From NCBI GenBank assembly GCA_008711295.1, contig VUYV01000399.1:248001-312000 (forward strand): a DNA stretch of 64,000 bases, given 5' to 3'. Each line of letters begins with the position of its first letter. Positions within the stretch are counted from its first letter, which is position 1. This document shows positions 46,895-57,507 of the stretch, one piece after another. The notes below the pieces were generated by a model. That model had not been told where the DNA came from. It worked only from the letters and a program-made list of their open reading frames with translations, and made no database searches. The stretch comes from Anarhynchus alexandrinus. Its lineage: Eukaryota > Chordata > Aves > Charadriiformes > Charadriidae. The position numbers and the translations under genes are program-made.

Positions 46895-46965
46895 AATTTT
46901 TTTTTGTCCTTTGGTGTTGGTGATTTTTTTGTTGGTCTTGGTTTGTTTGGTTGTTGTTTTTTTCC
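46895..46965. repeat. T/G-rich low-complexity tract
   Basis: Poly-T with G interruptions ending TTGTTGTTTTTTTCCTAG, which also forms an acceptor-like end. The 93-codon open frame over it (46817-47098) reflects this composition (F, G, L and V rich) and is not credible as a protein. Confidence 0.8.
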
Positions 46966-48898
46966 TAGTAGAGATGCTGATCTGCTGGTTATTCAAAATG
47001 TATTGCAGGACTCTGCCAACGCAAGCCAAGAAGTTAGGGACTCCCTCAAGTTCTGTATAGTTCACCATATATCTGACAGTATGTTTTCAAAGGTCTGAAA
47101 ATATGATCGTAGGGCATGCCCGGGCAAAATTTGAGAAACAAAGCAGTTTTTCAAAAGTGACAAAGTAAACAGTGGGGATAGAAGATAAATTTCTACCGAG
47201 GCCATAAAAGGGAGCTCTAGGCTTGATAGACCAGTAAGCAAGCTGCTGCTTCTGCGATTCGTCCAAGGCATATTGAAGTTAATTGTCTCCCCCCACCCGC
47301 ATAGTGATCAGTCTCAGTGTGGAAGAAAGTAAAGATTTAGTGATGGGGGAAAATGACAGGCAGGGCTAAGGGGGAGGCAAGGTCCTCCTTCAAGTCTGCT
47401 AACTTATGAGTTGAGCACATCAGTTAAGATTCAGGTTTATCATTCAGAAAGAATTATGGGAGAAGAGGGGAGGGGCAGCAATGATAAAAAACACCCATTC
47501 CCCCAAACCCTTTGTAGTCATCTTTTGATAAAAGAAAGATTATTCTTTCCTGAATAGACGTCTCTCAGAACTTATCTTAGGGTATGTTTATTCAACAGTT
47601 TAAAGATTATGCCAGAATGTGGTTGGTGTAAATTTTAGATGCCAGTGGAAGTGAGAATTGAATCTCCCTGTTGTTCAGATTGGTAAAGGTAACCCAAAAT
47701 TGTAAATATTAATTAACACTGTTCTTCACCCAATGGATCCTTAGCCTGTATAGATTAGGAGGAATTTTTTCTTGTTTCCAAAAAATATTACAAGAAGTGT
47801 TCTTTTTGGCACTGTTTGTGGTGGTACTTGATAAATTTTTTAATTCTAAATGGTCAATGCTGTTCTTAATACTAAATGTTTTATATTTTTTCCATCTTTT
47901 TATTTTTAAAGGTAAAAGTAACTAAGCATATCTTTCCAAATGGGCTGTGACATTTATTTATACTCTTTGAGTAAAAAAATACTATTTATATATATAAAAA
48001 ACTGTACATTGCTACTTCTAGCACTTTTGAGTACAGTCAGGATTTATAAATTAGGACTTTACCAATTAAAAATGTTACAGTAGAATATAAAATACTAGCA
48101 GATGATCAAAACCTATAATTGTTAGAATTTTCGTCTTCTAACCAATAAAATTCACCTGCTTAGGTAATGATAGAAAGTGATTTTTGTTTTCAGGTTTTAT
48201 GCAATACAGTCCCCTCTCCCTTCATCTTTTCCTCTTTTGATAGCATGATTTTTTTTTAAAAATATATATTGTAAATGAAGTTGGAATAATGGAAAACATC
48301 ACCTATTTCAGTTGTCCTGCACTGTTAGATAGCCTAAACAATTTTGGAGGAGGGTGAAAAAATCAGGCTTTTGCTTTTGATCACAACTTTTCTAGCTATT
48401 AAGACATGATCGTTTCTTTTTGTAGCTCTATAATATACTGTCTGTCTCTTTGATATCATCTTTGAAAGAATAAATGCACTCCAAAAGGAATTACTGCCAG
48501 GACGGTGAGTGCTTCTCTCGACAGCTTCTTATGCCGTCAGCTGGAGGAAACATGCTGATCTTGAGGCTACTTCAGCTCTCACAGAGGTTCAGTGAGCTAC
48601 GACTGAGTTTCAAGACCACATGAATTTTTCGAGAATGAAGGCCAAAGGAATAGATTTCTGTATCTAAACTTGGAGATTTGAAGATTGTACAGGAAACCTT
48701 GCATGAGAATTATTTGTTTAACAATTCCAGTTTGACTTCCAGGCTATTCACTGATTCAGGTTCCTTCTTGGCGCCTTCTCATTTCTCAGCGTTGTTCCTT
48801 CAGCTGAACAGGAGCCTGAGTCTATAGTAAATCTGTGTAATTGAAATAATACCCTTAAGTAGTTTTATATTAAGGGTACATTTTTAATTCTATTTTAT

Positions 48899-48922
48899 GA
48901 TTATATATGTATATATAAATAT
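48899..48922. repeat. AT-rich TA/TG alternating tract
   Basis: A tract of TTATATATGTATATATAAAT type, low-complexity DNA. A shorter (TA)n tract lies at 47986-47996. Confidence 0.75.
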
Positions 48923-49377
48923 GACTGAAAAGAAAAAAAAAATTAGGAGTTAGTCTGAAAATATTTTCTGTTACGCCCCATTCCTTGTTTCTGTGTCCAG
49001 TGCATTACAAAGCATTACCCTACTGTGTCAACCAGCATGCTTCGAAGAACAATAACTTACAGCTGGTTTTATTAATTATCACCTTATGTAAACCTGCCAG
49101 AGGTGAGCTTGGGTTTCTGGAACCAAGTATCAACATGATGATGCTTAATCACATTTCTGCTTTCCTACTGGCATATTGAAAGCTATATATTTCCCACATG
49201 TGGAAGGTAGCAATGCCCAAGCAAGTAGATGCAGATCTAAATGGAGGAATTCCAGCTTAATCTCTTGCTTTAGTGTTTTGTGTGCATGTTTCCCAGGGAC
49301 CGCAGTAGGTGAGAAAATGATCAGTAACAGAATTTCCCAGCATTGCTGTTCCACTTCAAGCCTGGGAATACTTACAG

Positions 49378-49725
49378 TGGGGAGACCTTATTGTGGCCCT
49401 TCCGTACTTAAAGGGAGCTAATAAGAAAGATGGAGACAAAATTTTCAGCAGGGCCTGTTACAATAGGAGAAGGTGTAATGGCTTTGAATTAAAAGAGGAA
49501 AGATTTAGGCTAGATAGAAGGAAGAAACTTTTTACAATGAGGGTGATGAAACACTGGAACAGGTTGCCCAGAGAGGTGGTAGATGCCCCATCCCTGGAAA
49601 CATTCAAGGTCAGATTGGATGGGGCTCTGAGCAACCTGATCTAGTTGAAGATGTCCCTGCTCATTGCAGAGGGGTTGGACTAGATGACCGTTAAAGGTCC
49701 CTTCCAACTCAAACTATTCTATGAT
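49378..49725 (+). mobile_element. CR1 LINE, 3' fragment, second subfamily
   Basis: This is a 5'-truncated CR1 of about 350 bp. It carries the C-terminal ORF2 frame from about 49393 to 49644, with YLKGANKKDGDKIFSRAC, RLDRRKKLFTMRVMKHWN and RLPREVVDAPSLETFKVRLD, ending NLI and then a TAG stop at the normal position. The 3' UTR contains GATGTCCCTGCTCATTGCAG, GGTTGGACTAGATGACC, AAAGGTCCCTTCCAACTC and a single ATTCTATGATT tail. Sequence details (TGGAGACAAAATTTTCAGCAGG, ATCTAGTTGAAGATGTCC) differ from the copy at 42051, so this is another CR1 subfamily. Only the tip of ORF2 is present, without catalytic residues, so it is non-functional. Both longer CR1 copies and the stub at 26646 lie in the same orientation. 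Confidence 0.95.
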
Positions 49726-50698
49726 TTGCCTTAAACCCAGCAGATCACTTTAGAGATGGTGACTGCTTTGAACATGTTGCTGTGCCAGTGTTTGTTTCTT
49801 TCCCTAGAATGATGCAAATCCTACAGGAAGGGAGTGAATCCAGCCAGGGAGAGACTTGGGAAATAAGTCCTGGTTTCACTTACTGCTTTTAAGGTGTTCA
49901 ATCTCTTTGTCTCTAGGTCCTTCTAGCAAGGACCTGGTATGTTCTGATGCTTTTGTTGTTAGAAGAAATAGGAATAAACAGACATTATGAAGAATCAAAC
50001 CTATCTAGATGGGGATTCAGGCCAGTTTTGTTGGAAGAGGATTTCTGGAAGCCCCATTATGCTCACTGGAGTGATGTGTCACAGGCTCCAGTTCTTGCCT
50101 TATGGTAGATCAGGTCCCACCGGTTTTATTTATCTTCTCCGTTATTTACTGTGTACCTCACTGCTGCTGTCGTTGGAAAATCTGTAAGGTCTTAACCATA
50201 AAGTATATGTTGGGTTTTATGTTTGATTAAAAACAAAGCACAACACCCCACACCAATACTTTGAAGTAAGTTTAATGTTTTCAAAATAGTTTATCATACT
50301 TTTCTATGATAAAAATAGTAGAATTAATTTAATCATAAAAATGCTGTTTCTGGAGATAAGCATTCATGTGAAGAATAATTAGATTATTTTAAAATGAAGT
50401 CAGATCCTATTAATCTATTGATGTTACATTAAATAAACTTTCTGCTACAAAGTGTGGGTGAACTTATGCCACTTGTTGAAGCTGTAAACATGATAATGGT
50501 ATTGCAATTACTAGACAAATTATTTGCATTATATATGTTGTTCTCTACTAAATGTCTAGGACAAAACTGTTGTCATAATTCTACCCTTTCCTCACTATTA
50601 AGTAATTCCAAATGCTCTTAACTTCAGGAGATCAAATACTTATTGTTCTGTTTGAATTGCTGAAATTATTTAAGTCCTCACCTGTATCTGTAATTTGC

Positions 50699-50730
50699 TT
50701 TGTGCTAGGCACTGTACAAAGTTTTAACCT
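50699..50730 (-). repeat. Possible ancient SINE/LINE end (TGTGCTAGGCACTGT block)
   Basis: TTTGTGCTAGGCACTGTACAAAG closely resembles the block TGTGCCAGGCACTGT that ends MIR-type elements in reverse complement. A similar GCTAGGTGCTATACAA block occurs at 4830-4846. Only this short block is convincing, with no recognisable continuation. Confidence 0.3.
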
Positions 50731-53700
50731 TCCAGTGCTCTAAATTTTCTTTGAAAAACTGTAGCCAGTCGTGCAAAGAAGTTACTCAGCTGACATGAAA
50801 TATGCTTTTTTTTTTTTCCTTCAGGATTTGGTACTAATTTTTTTTCTGTTATCCTGACAGTATCTTTGAAGAAAAACACTCCTTACAGATGCTTATGTCT
50901 TATGCTCCCATAAATACTGGCATTAACAAAGTCACATAATACTATTTCTTTCTGCTATTTAAAAGCTGATAAGGTAGTATGTTTGCTCACTGTGCGTCAT
51001 CTGCTGTGATGCAATGCAGAAGAAATAGTTGACACTTTGCTAATTTTGCAATGCTAAACTCTGTTCTATATTGATGAGTATCCACTGTGGCTGTCAGCAC
51101 AAAGGTGAAAATATTTCTTGATTTTTATACCGGTACAAGGAAGTGGAGAATCCTCCAAATATTTTGTGCCTCTTTAGACCCACTTCTCATTAGTGAGAAG
51201 GAATGTTTGCCACCAAATGTGCAACAAAGTGCCACAGCAAACAATGCTGGTCCTTTACAATGTTAAGAGATTGTAGATTTGGGAAGACTTTAAAGACAAG
51301 TATGAAGTGCATTACATGAATCATTGGCATAAGGAAAAGCTTATCCTTCTTCTTGCTTAGTCCCCAGTCTCCTTTGTGTAAATAAGTCTTTGTGGACACC
51401 TGATTTTATGCCATGATGTGAGCACTCACAAGAGACTGTACTTGTTGCCCAGTGTGGGAGTGTAGAACATCCTACGTGCTCTAATCAAATGCCAGGGTAA
51501 GACAAGAGAGAGGGTTAGGCTTTCAATTTATTTTTTTACTTTCTTTTTTCAGTTCTTTTCTAATTTACTATTTCTTGGCATGGGTAATAAGTGTTCATTG
51601 TAAATCTGTTTGGGAAATTGGCACCAAATTTAGTTTGCTAACGTTACAGGTAGAGGAGAGAATTGTGCTTGAATGTGTGAAGAAAATGGAGTTTAATTAT
51701 ACTTGCCTTTATGGCTACTGAAGTTTAGGTTTTAGAAACAGCCTATCATTGCTGCAAGTAATAGTGCCTGGAAGTGATTTACTGTCGTCTTTCCATCAGT
51801 AACTGCTGCACAGCTGACTGGAAGTGAAAAATTGAGGTTTTATTAATGCGTGTTCAAATTCCAAAGAGCTGTATTGCAAGCATGTGCGTATCCATCTCTT
51901 CCTTCATTAAAAAAATTCTATTTAAAGATGTCATTGGGAATGGTATCTATGCATGGAAATTATATGCTTTCAGACAAAGAATTGTGTTTGAGTTGGATCA
52001 CATGATAAAATATCTCTAATTTTATCAAAATTTATATCTCTCAGAATTTCTGAGAGTGAATCATATGGGCTGAGGATCTCTTGATCCAGCATCTCTGGAT
52101 GTGTGACTAGATTGTTCCAGTCCAACAGTGTTCTTCAGCTGGGTTTGATCTAAAAAGCATGTAATTAAAATGAACTATTCTTTAACTTTGTTATCTTCTA
52201 AAAGTTTCTCATTCAATCAAATAATATAAACAACATTATATGAATAAAACCATTGTCAAGAAACTATCGACAAATAAGTGAATGGTTTAAATTATGTAAA
52301 GGTTGAAAAATAATACTGATTCTAGTTATTAGCCCATAATAACAAATAGCAAACATCAGTATAATCAAATTATCAGATAAAATCTTACTTTGTGTATCCA
52401 TACCTATAATAAAGAAGTGCATAAGAAATAACAAATAAATAAAAAAAGCCCAGACATGCATCTAGGGAAACTAGAGATACATGTTCCAGAAGCTTTTACG
52501 AGGACAAACCCCCACTGCAGCAAGATGGGTTTTTTATTTAATTGAATTCCTCTTCCAATCTGGTTGGTGTTTTGAACTGCTATTTAAAAGACTTGTCTCC
52601 AGGGAAACAAGATCTATGTGGGACTGAGAGACTCTGACTGACAAATTAAAGTGTGGTTGTAGTCAGAAAAAATGACTCTGGAAAAAATGACATTGTGGGC
52701 TTCCATATTTTTCTTTCTCTGGGACTTCCAGATCAAATTGGCTCAGCTGACAAGTCAATCAATGATTTTCTAACTGCCAGTGCTTCAGCTCAGTGTGGGA
52801 ACTGGAAATCAAGCTGCGGTATTTCTTCCTCTTATTGCATTGCTAGTGATGCCAGCCATCAAACCTGCGATGGTGTTATTACTTACGATGCACAAGGCAA
52901 AATCCAGCTCAGTTTCCCTTTTTTTTAAACAGGGAAATGATACTTGCTTGTTTGTGGGCTCTATATAGTTTACACCAGTCTTCATCTACCTTCCCTGATT
53001 TATACTGATCCTTCATTAGAACAGTGCATTGTTTTCATCTTCTGGGACTATAACTTTATAAAAGGTTCAAACTTAGAACAGGTCAAGTATATAACATCTT
53101 TCTTGACAGATAATTTAGCTACTTTTAAATAGCTTTTTCACCATTTGTTGTTTTTTTCACCCCTTTTCCCTACTTTCCTGTTATAAAAGTGGAGGGTGAC
53201 TAGAAATGGAGCAGACAATAAGGTGTGGAGAGCAAGAATCTGCTGAGAAGCCTGTGCAGGCTGTTGACTAGAAGATACAGAAATGTCACCTGAGAATAAG
53301 CACTGTCAAGGAGCTGGTTTAGTAAGCCAGAAAGAAACTTGCTACAAAATGCATTTGGGGATGAAATTTGTTATGAATCCAGAGGAGGTCCATCTCAGAG
53401 GTTAGCAGAGTGGCTTGTGGCTTAAGGTCAAAGGCTGAAGGAGAATGCTTAATGTTTAAGGTGTAGGTGCCTCCTTGTAACACCTAACAATGTTACTGCT
53501 GCAATATTTGACTGCTTTCCAGAACTACATTAAAGCCTCCTGGTCCAGGTGGCAGCCAGGAGGCTGGATCTGCCCACGGGATGCTTCCCTCCAGCCTGAA
53601 ACTCCATGCTTGGAGCAGACGAGGCGCATTGACTATCCAGGCAGTGCTTGCAGTTGGGACGGGCAAAGGCTTCTGCAGCAAATGTAAAGTGCTTGGAGCA

Positions 53701-53802
53701 GAGCTTACCTGGAAGAAATAGGTGGTGTTAGAGGAATGTTTCTGCTATGTATGTGAACACATTTAGAAGCTCACATATGAAACTGTTGCTTGTTTTTTTC
53801 AG

Positions 53803-53871
53803 GGAGAACTGCCAGTAGTGTTTCAAAATTGGATAAACATCAGAAGTGGGACCGTTGCTCGATAAGTGATG
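53803..53871 (+). other. Exon-like segment (69 nt, symmetric)
   Basis: The acceptor TGTTGCTTGTTTTTTTCAG is strong and the donor GATG|GTACAA is moderate. The single open frame reads RTASSVSKLDKHQKWDR and on to CSISD. If the donor is skipped, the frame continues GTKV and stops (TGA at 53883-53885), so it could also be a short terminal coding exon. The serine/lysine-rich composition resembles protein. Confidence 0.2.
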
Positions 53872-56349
53872 GTACAAAAGTCTGAGTTGTTTGTTCATGC
53901 TCTCTCTCACAATTTTCCCTCTGGGAGAACTGTTTTTGCGGGACAGCAATTTATTTTTATTGTTTTTTATTTTGTTTTTCTTTCAAATTATCTTACCATT
54001 TTTATTTTTATAAAAAGAAAGATTTTGGCCACGTACCTTACATTTGGGCTCTAATGGCATGAGATTAGTGAAGGTCAAGTGGGAACTTGTTCTTCCGTCT
54101 TGGATCAGTTGAAAGTTTATTGAAAATGCACTGTGTCCTGGACAGGTGAACTTCACCTTTATGGTTAAAGAGTGGGCAGAGTTGCTTCTGCATGACCTTT
54201 GCTGTAGAGCTCAACTGGATATTTTATCCATACTGACCTCAGCTCGATAAGTCTACTGGATTAGAGGATCGAGGTACTGAATTGATATTAAACTAGTCTT
54301 GATTTTCTGCAGAAACAAATGAAAGGCATGCTGGGAGGCTTACCTTCCTTATGGCGAGCAGATGAAACGTAGCTTTGTGCACTAGCTGAGTTCTCTCCCT
54401 TCTCATGCATAGTGGGAATGGTTGATACACTTCACTGAATGCCTATGCAGTAGCAGTTGTCTTCTGGAAAATAGGAGTTTAACACGAGCACTTTTTCTAA
54501 TGCTTGTGTTGGTTGAAATTTAATAGTACTTAACCATTTTAAGCCAGAAAGCATATTTTTAATCGAATTCAATAGTCTTTCTTTGTTCCATTGAAACCAG
54601 TAGTGTCATACTAATGACAGCAATCTCGTTTCTTTTTTTTTTCACTTGTTTTGCAATCTATTCAAATAAAACCACTTTTCGTACTATTTTTAAATCAACC
54701 AGTCAGACATTTTATATTTTAAATTTCTTTATGTAAGTATATCATTATTCCAAAATGATCCTTTCTGCAGATGAGAATGTACTAAAATTTCCTGTAATTA
54801 TTACTTTTGACATCAGTACTTTATTGAATTAGCTGTTTCCAATTTAATTATACGTGCTTCATTGTTTAGGTCACCTTTTAAACAAATTCATATCCATATG
54901 AAATTGCTGGTATTACTGAACTGGATAGTGATGGTTCTATTCTCATGAAGATAATTTATCTTTTTTTGCTCACATTTGGGAAAGCTGAATTAACATTAAT
55001 TCATTGCAAGTGCTTAGAAATTTGTTATTACTGATAGTAAAAAATTATATAAATAATATTTGCTTGTTTAGTTTTAAAAAGCATATGGGGTACAGTATTC
55101 TAATGAATTAATTCTTAGTTTAATTACTGTTCATTCCAGAAAGTGAAAAGGTAGTCATACTGTTTCTTCTATTTATTATTTATTTTTTTTATTTCTGCAA
55201 TATATGTTAGTGCTTCATAGAAACAAGGAAAAAGATTGGTCTTTACTCTGAAGAGCATAAGTTATTGAGCAGTTACCCAGTACATGTTTAAGCCCCCAAG
55301 CAATCCTACTGGACTTGGATGAAAATAATTACAATCACAGATGGTTTAGGATTAGGTTTTAAACCCAAATTTGGCACGAAAAAGCATGGCCATAAATAAA
55401 CAAACCCAAATGTAGAAGGATAAATACGTTCAATAATAGAACAGATATAATTGTAATGACAAAATAAATTATAACTGTAATAAGACCATGTTGGTACTTC
55501 AGACTCCTTATAAACATCTTTACAGTCCTATTATCCTTTCCAGTTGAGACTTGTTTTTAATAGGATTGTATGGAGGATGTTAAAAACCACTGTATTAAAA
55601 AAAAAACAACATTAAGCTGTTCACCTACTATTACTACTACTGGTTCTTTTACTAAATGTTGGGGGTTTTTTCGTTGTAGATTCCATATTGGCAGGGCTTT
55701 GGCGCAAATGAAATATAGGTTTGTATTAATATCAGTTTGCTAGCTTACATGAGTTTGCATAAACACTTTTATTTACATCTGACTGGTTTTCTTTCAACAA
55801 TTTTCATTGTAATATTCTTACAGTCTATGTTAAAATTTTAAGGTTTGTGGTTTTTTAATGGCATGAACATATATAAATGTGCTTATATGCATACATATTT
55901 ATGTGGTGGTGTATAAGTAGTAATGGTTTTCACAGTGCAGAAGTCAAGAAAGCACTGGCTTTCAGCCTCGCTGCCTCGTTTATCAGCCAGAAAGATGAAG
56001 TTGAAAAAAAAAATCTGTTATATAAGATCGAGCCATGAAAGATGGCCAAGCCAACAAGGAAGAGATGTCACATTAGTTTCTTCTGCATGTTTCTCTCCAG
56101 CTCAGAAGGTTTCTTTAAACACTGTTTTTGTATATTTGTGTGGTATAAAATCTTCTCTATCACATGCAATGTTCCTTAGTTAAATGCAGGTGCGTGTTCA
56201 ATACATCTGCAAAATGATGATCCATTGATAACCAACATGAGTGGCAGTGTCCTCCCTTGTGGGTGAACTTCAGAATTTTGAGTCCCCATCCTGTAGGCTT
56301 TCTTCCACTGCTTATCGCATTTATTCATCTACCAGGAGAGCGCGAGCAA

Positions 56350-56425
56350 GGCCAAACTCTGCTTTGAGAGACTCGGTCAAATCAATATCACGATACCTGG
56401 AGCGTTCACTCCTGTACCAGTGTTC
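56350..56425. repeat. Possible ancient sauropsid repeat (second copy of the 24438 type)
   Basis: AAGGCCAAACTCTGCTTTGA and further on TGGAGCGTTCACTCCTGTAC followed by CAGTGTTC resemble the blocks GGCCAAATTCTGCTCTGA and GGAGTTACTCCTGATTTACACCAGTGT of the element proposed at 24438. Similarity is clear only at the two ends. Confidence 0.3.
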
Positions 56426-57180
56426 CCACGGATGAGCGCTTTTGTGAAAGCAAACATAACGCTTGTTCTAGGTCACTGGATATGTAGCAAACAAATCTGA
56501 TCCAGGCTGGGTTTTCTGGACATGTTGTTCATCCCCATGAGAGATATAGAATAATCTGGTTGCATTATACTGACCTTCAGTCAAAGTGGGTAAGTGCTTA
56601 CTCTCATTTCTCTCAAGTTGTACTTACCCTGGCAGAAATTTTCATATGTGCCAATGTTTAATCGCCAATGCTATTAAAAAAATACCTTGGGACTAATGGG
56701 CACGTTATTGCCCGCTTGATCTTTGGTATTTGCTGTATATTCAGTTAGCTAGTAAAACACTTGTTTCTTATGGAGCCATTCTCCCTGCTGTCAGAGAGAT
56801 GAATCTGAGATGATAGAATTAGGAGCTCAGCAATATTTCTTGTGCTCAGCTTGAAAAAAGAGATGTTGGGAACATCTCAATGTGTTTCGCAGGAAACTTT
56901 GACGTTTCATAAACAATAACAACCATGTCTTTGAAAAGCTTCTCTTCTGAATTCATGGGAAAGTTTGAAGAGGGGTGGAAATCTCTTCTAAGGGGAAAAA
57001 ATAAAAACGTAAAAGCAGCATTTAATTTGCATTGACACAATTCATTTGACAATTCAACTATAATAATAATCTACAGTATGCTGTTAGGTTATGTTATGCC
57101 AAATAGTATTTAAAGGAATAAAGCTGTTTAAGTAAACATAGCTCTATCTCAATCTCTTTGTTATGCTTGTTTCTCTGTAG

Positions 57181-57371
57181 GTGAACGTTATACTCAAACT
57201 GACTATAAAGTATTTTTGTTTCAGTCAGCAGCTGCTGAGGTTCGAGGGAACAAATTTGTTTTGGAAACTGTGTTAATGTGTTTCCAAAAGGATCGTCTGT
57301 TTTGTGGGACGTCTAAAAATGTTATCTGTTCTGAATTAGAAGAGAACAAATTATGTCAAAATCTCGTGTAG
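57181..57371 (+). other. Terminal-exon-like open frame (62 codons) after strong acceptor
   Basis: The acceptor TCTTTGTTATGCTTGTTTCTCTGTAG is strong. From it one frame is open for 62 codons to a TAG at 57369. It starts ERYTQTDYKVFLFQSAAAEV, continues RGNKFVLETVLMCFQKDR and ends ENKLCQNLV. It has four or five CpG in 190 bp, more than its surroundings. A second acceptor (TATTTTTGTTTCAG) lies inside at 57224. It does not begin with ATG, so it would need an upstream exon. No family is recognised. Confidence 0.25.
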
Positions 57372-57429
57372 ACCAAAAATTCTCCATGTCAGTCAGTCCT
57401 GTTCAGTATGTGTCTTCTGACTTTTGCAG

Positions 57430-57507
57430 CCAAAGAGCCTTAATCTCATTCCCGAGTCCTCATGTGAACAGGCCACTTGTCATCAGCGGCAGGCAGGAGC
57501 TGACGAG
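57430..57507 (+). other. Exon-like segment (78 nt, symmetric), strong sites both ends
   Basis: The acceptor GTGTCTTCTGACTTTTGCAG is strong and the donor GACGAG|GTAAGGG is also strong. The 78 nt (26 codons) are GC-rich against an AT-rich background. Frame 0 is open throughout, starting PKSLNLIPESSCEQATCHQR and ending GADE. Another frame (QRALISFPSPHVNRPL...) is also open. It lies 58 bp after the stop of the open frame at 57181. On sequence alone it is the best internal-exon candidate in the window, but I cannot connect it to a known gene. Confidence 0.27.

Larger units (their letters stand above)
42421..49377. other. AT-rich non-genic sequence between two CR1 copies
   Basis: The contents are the GATA-rich segment and minus-strand exon-like segment at 44.2-44.4 kb and the polypurine tract at 45836. 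There are also acceptor-like pyrimidine tracts at 45920-45953 and 46151-46170 without convincing donors. No gene is supported. Confidence 0.65.
49726..57180. other. AT-rich non-genic sequence
   Basis: I see no gene and few repeats. A patch at 53530-53690 is GC-richer with frames open on both strands (65 and 62 codons) but no recognisable protein. An inverted pair GGGTAAGT (56589) and ACTTACCC (56622) places strong donor-like sequences on both strands. The minus one follows a fair acceptor, giving a 43-nt open segment at 56628-56670. Confidence 0.6.

Noticed and set aside
52653..52968. 91- and 62-codon overlapping frames, with TTTACACCAGTC at 52970 hinting at the old palindromic repeat
   Set aside because: Two frames open at once give no coding evidence, and the repeat resemblance is limited to about 12 bases.
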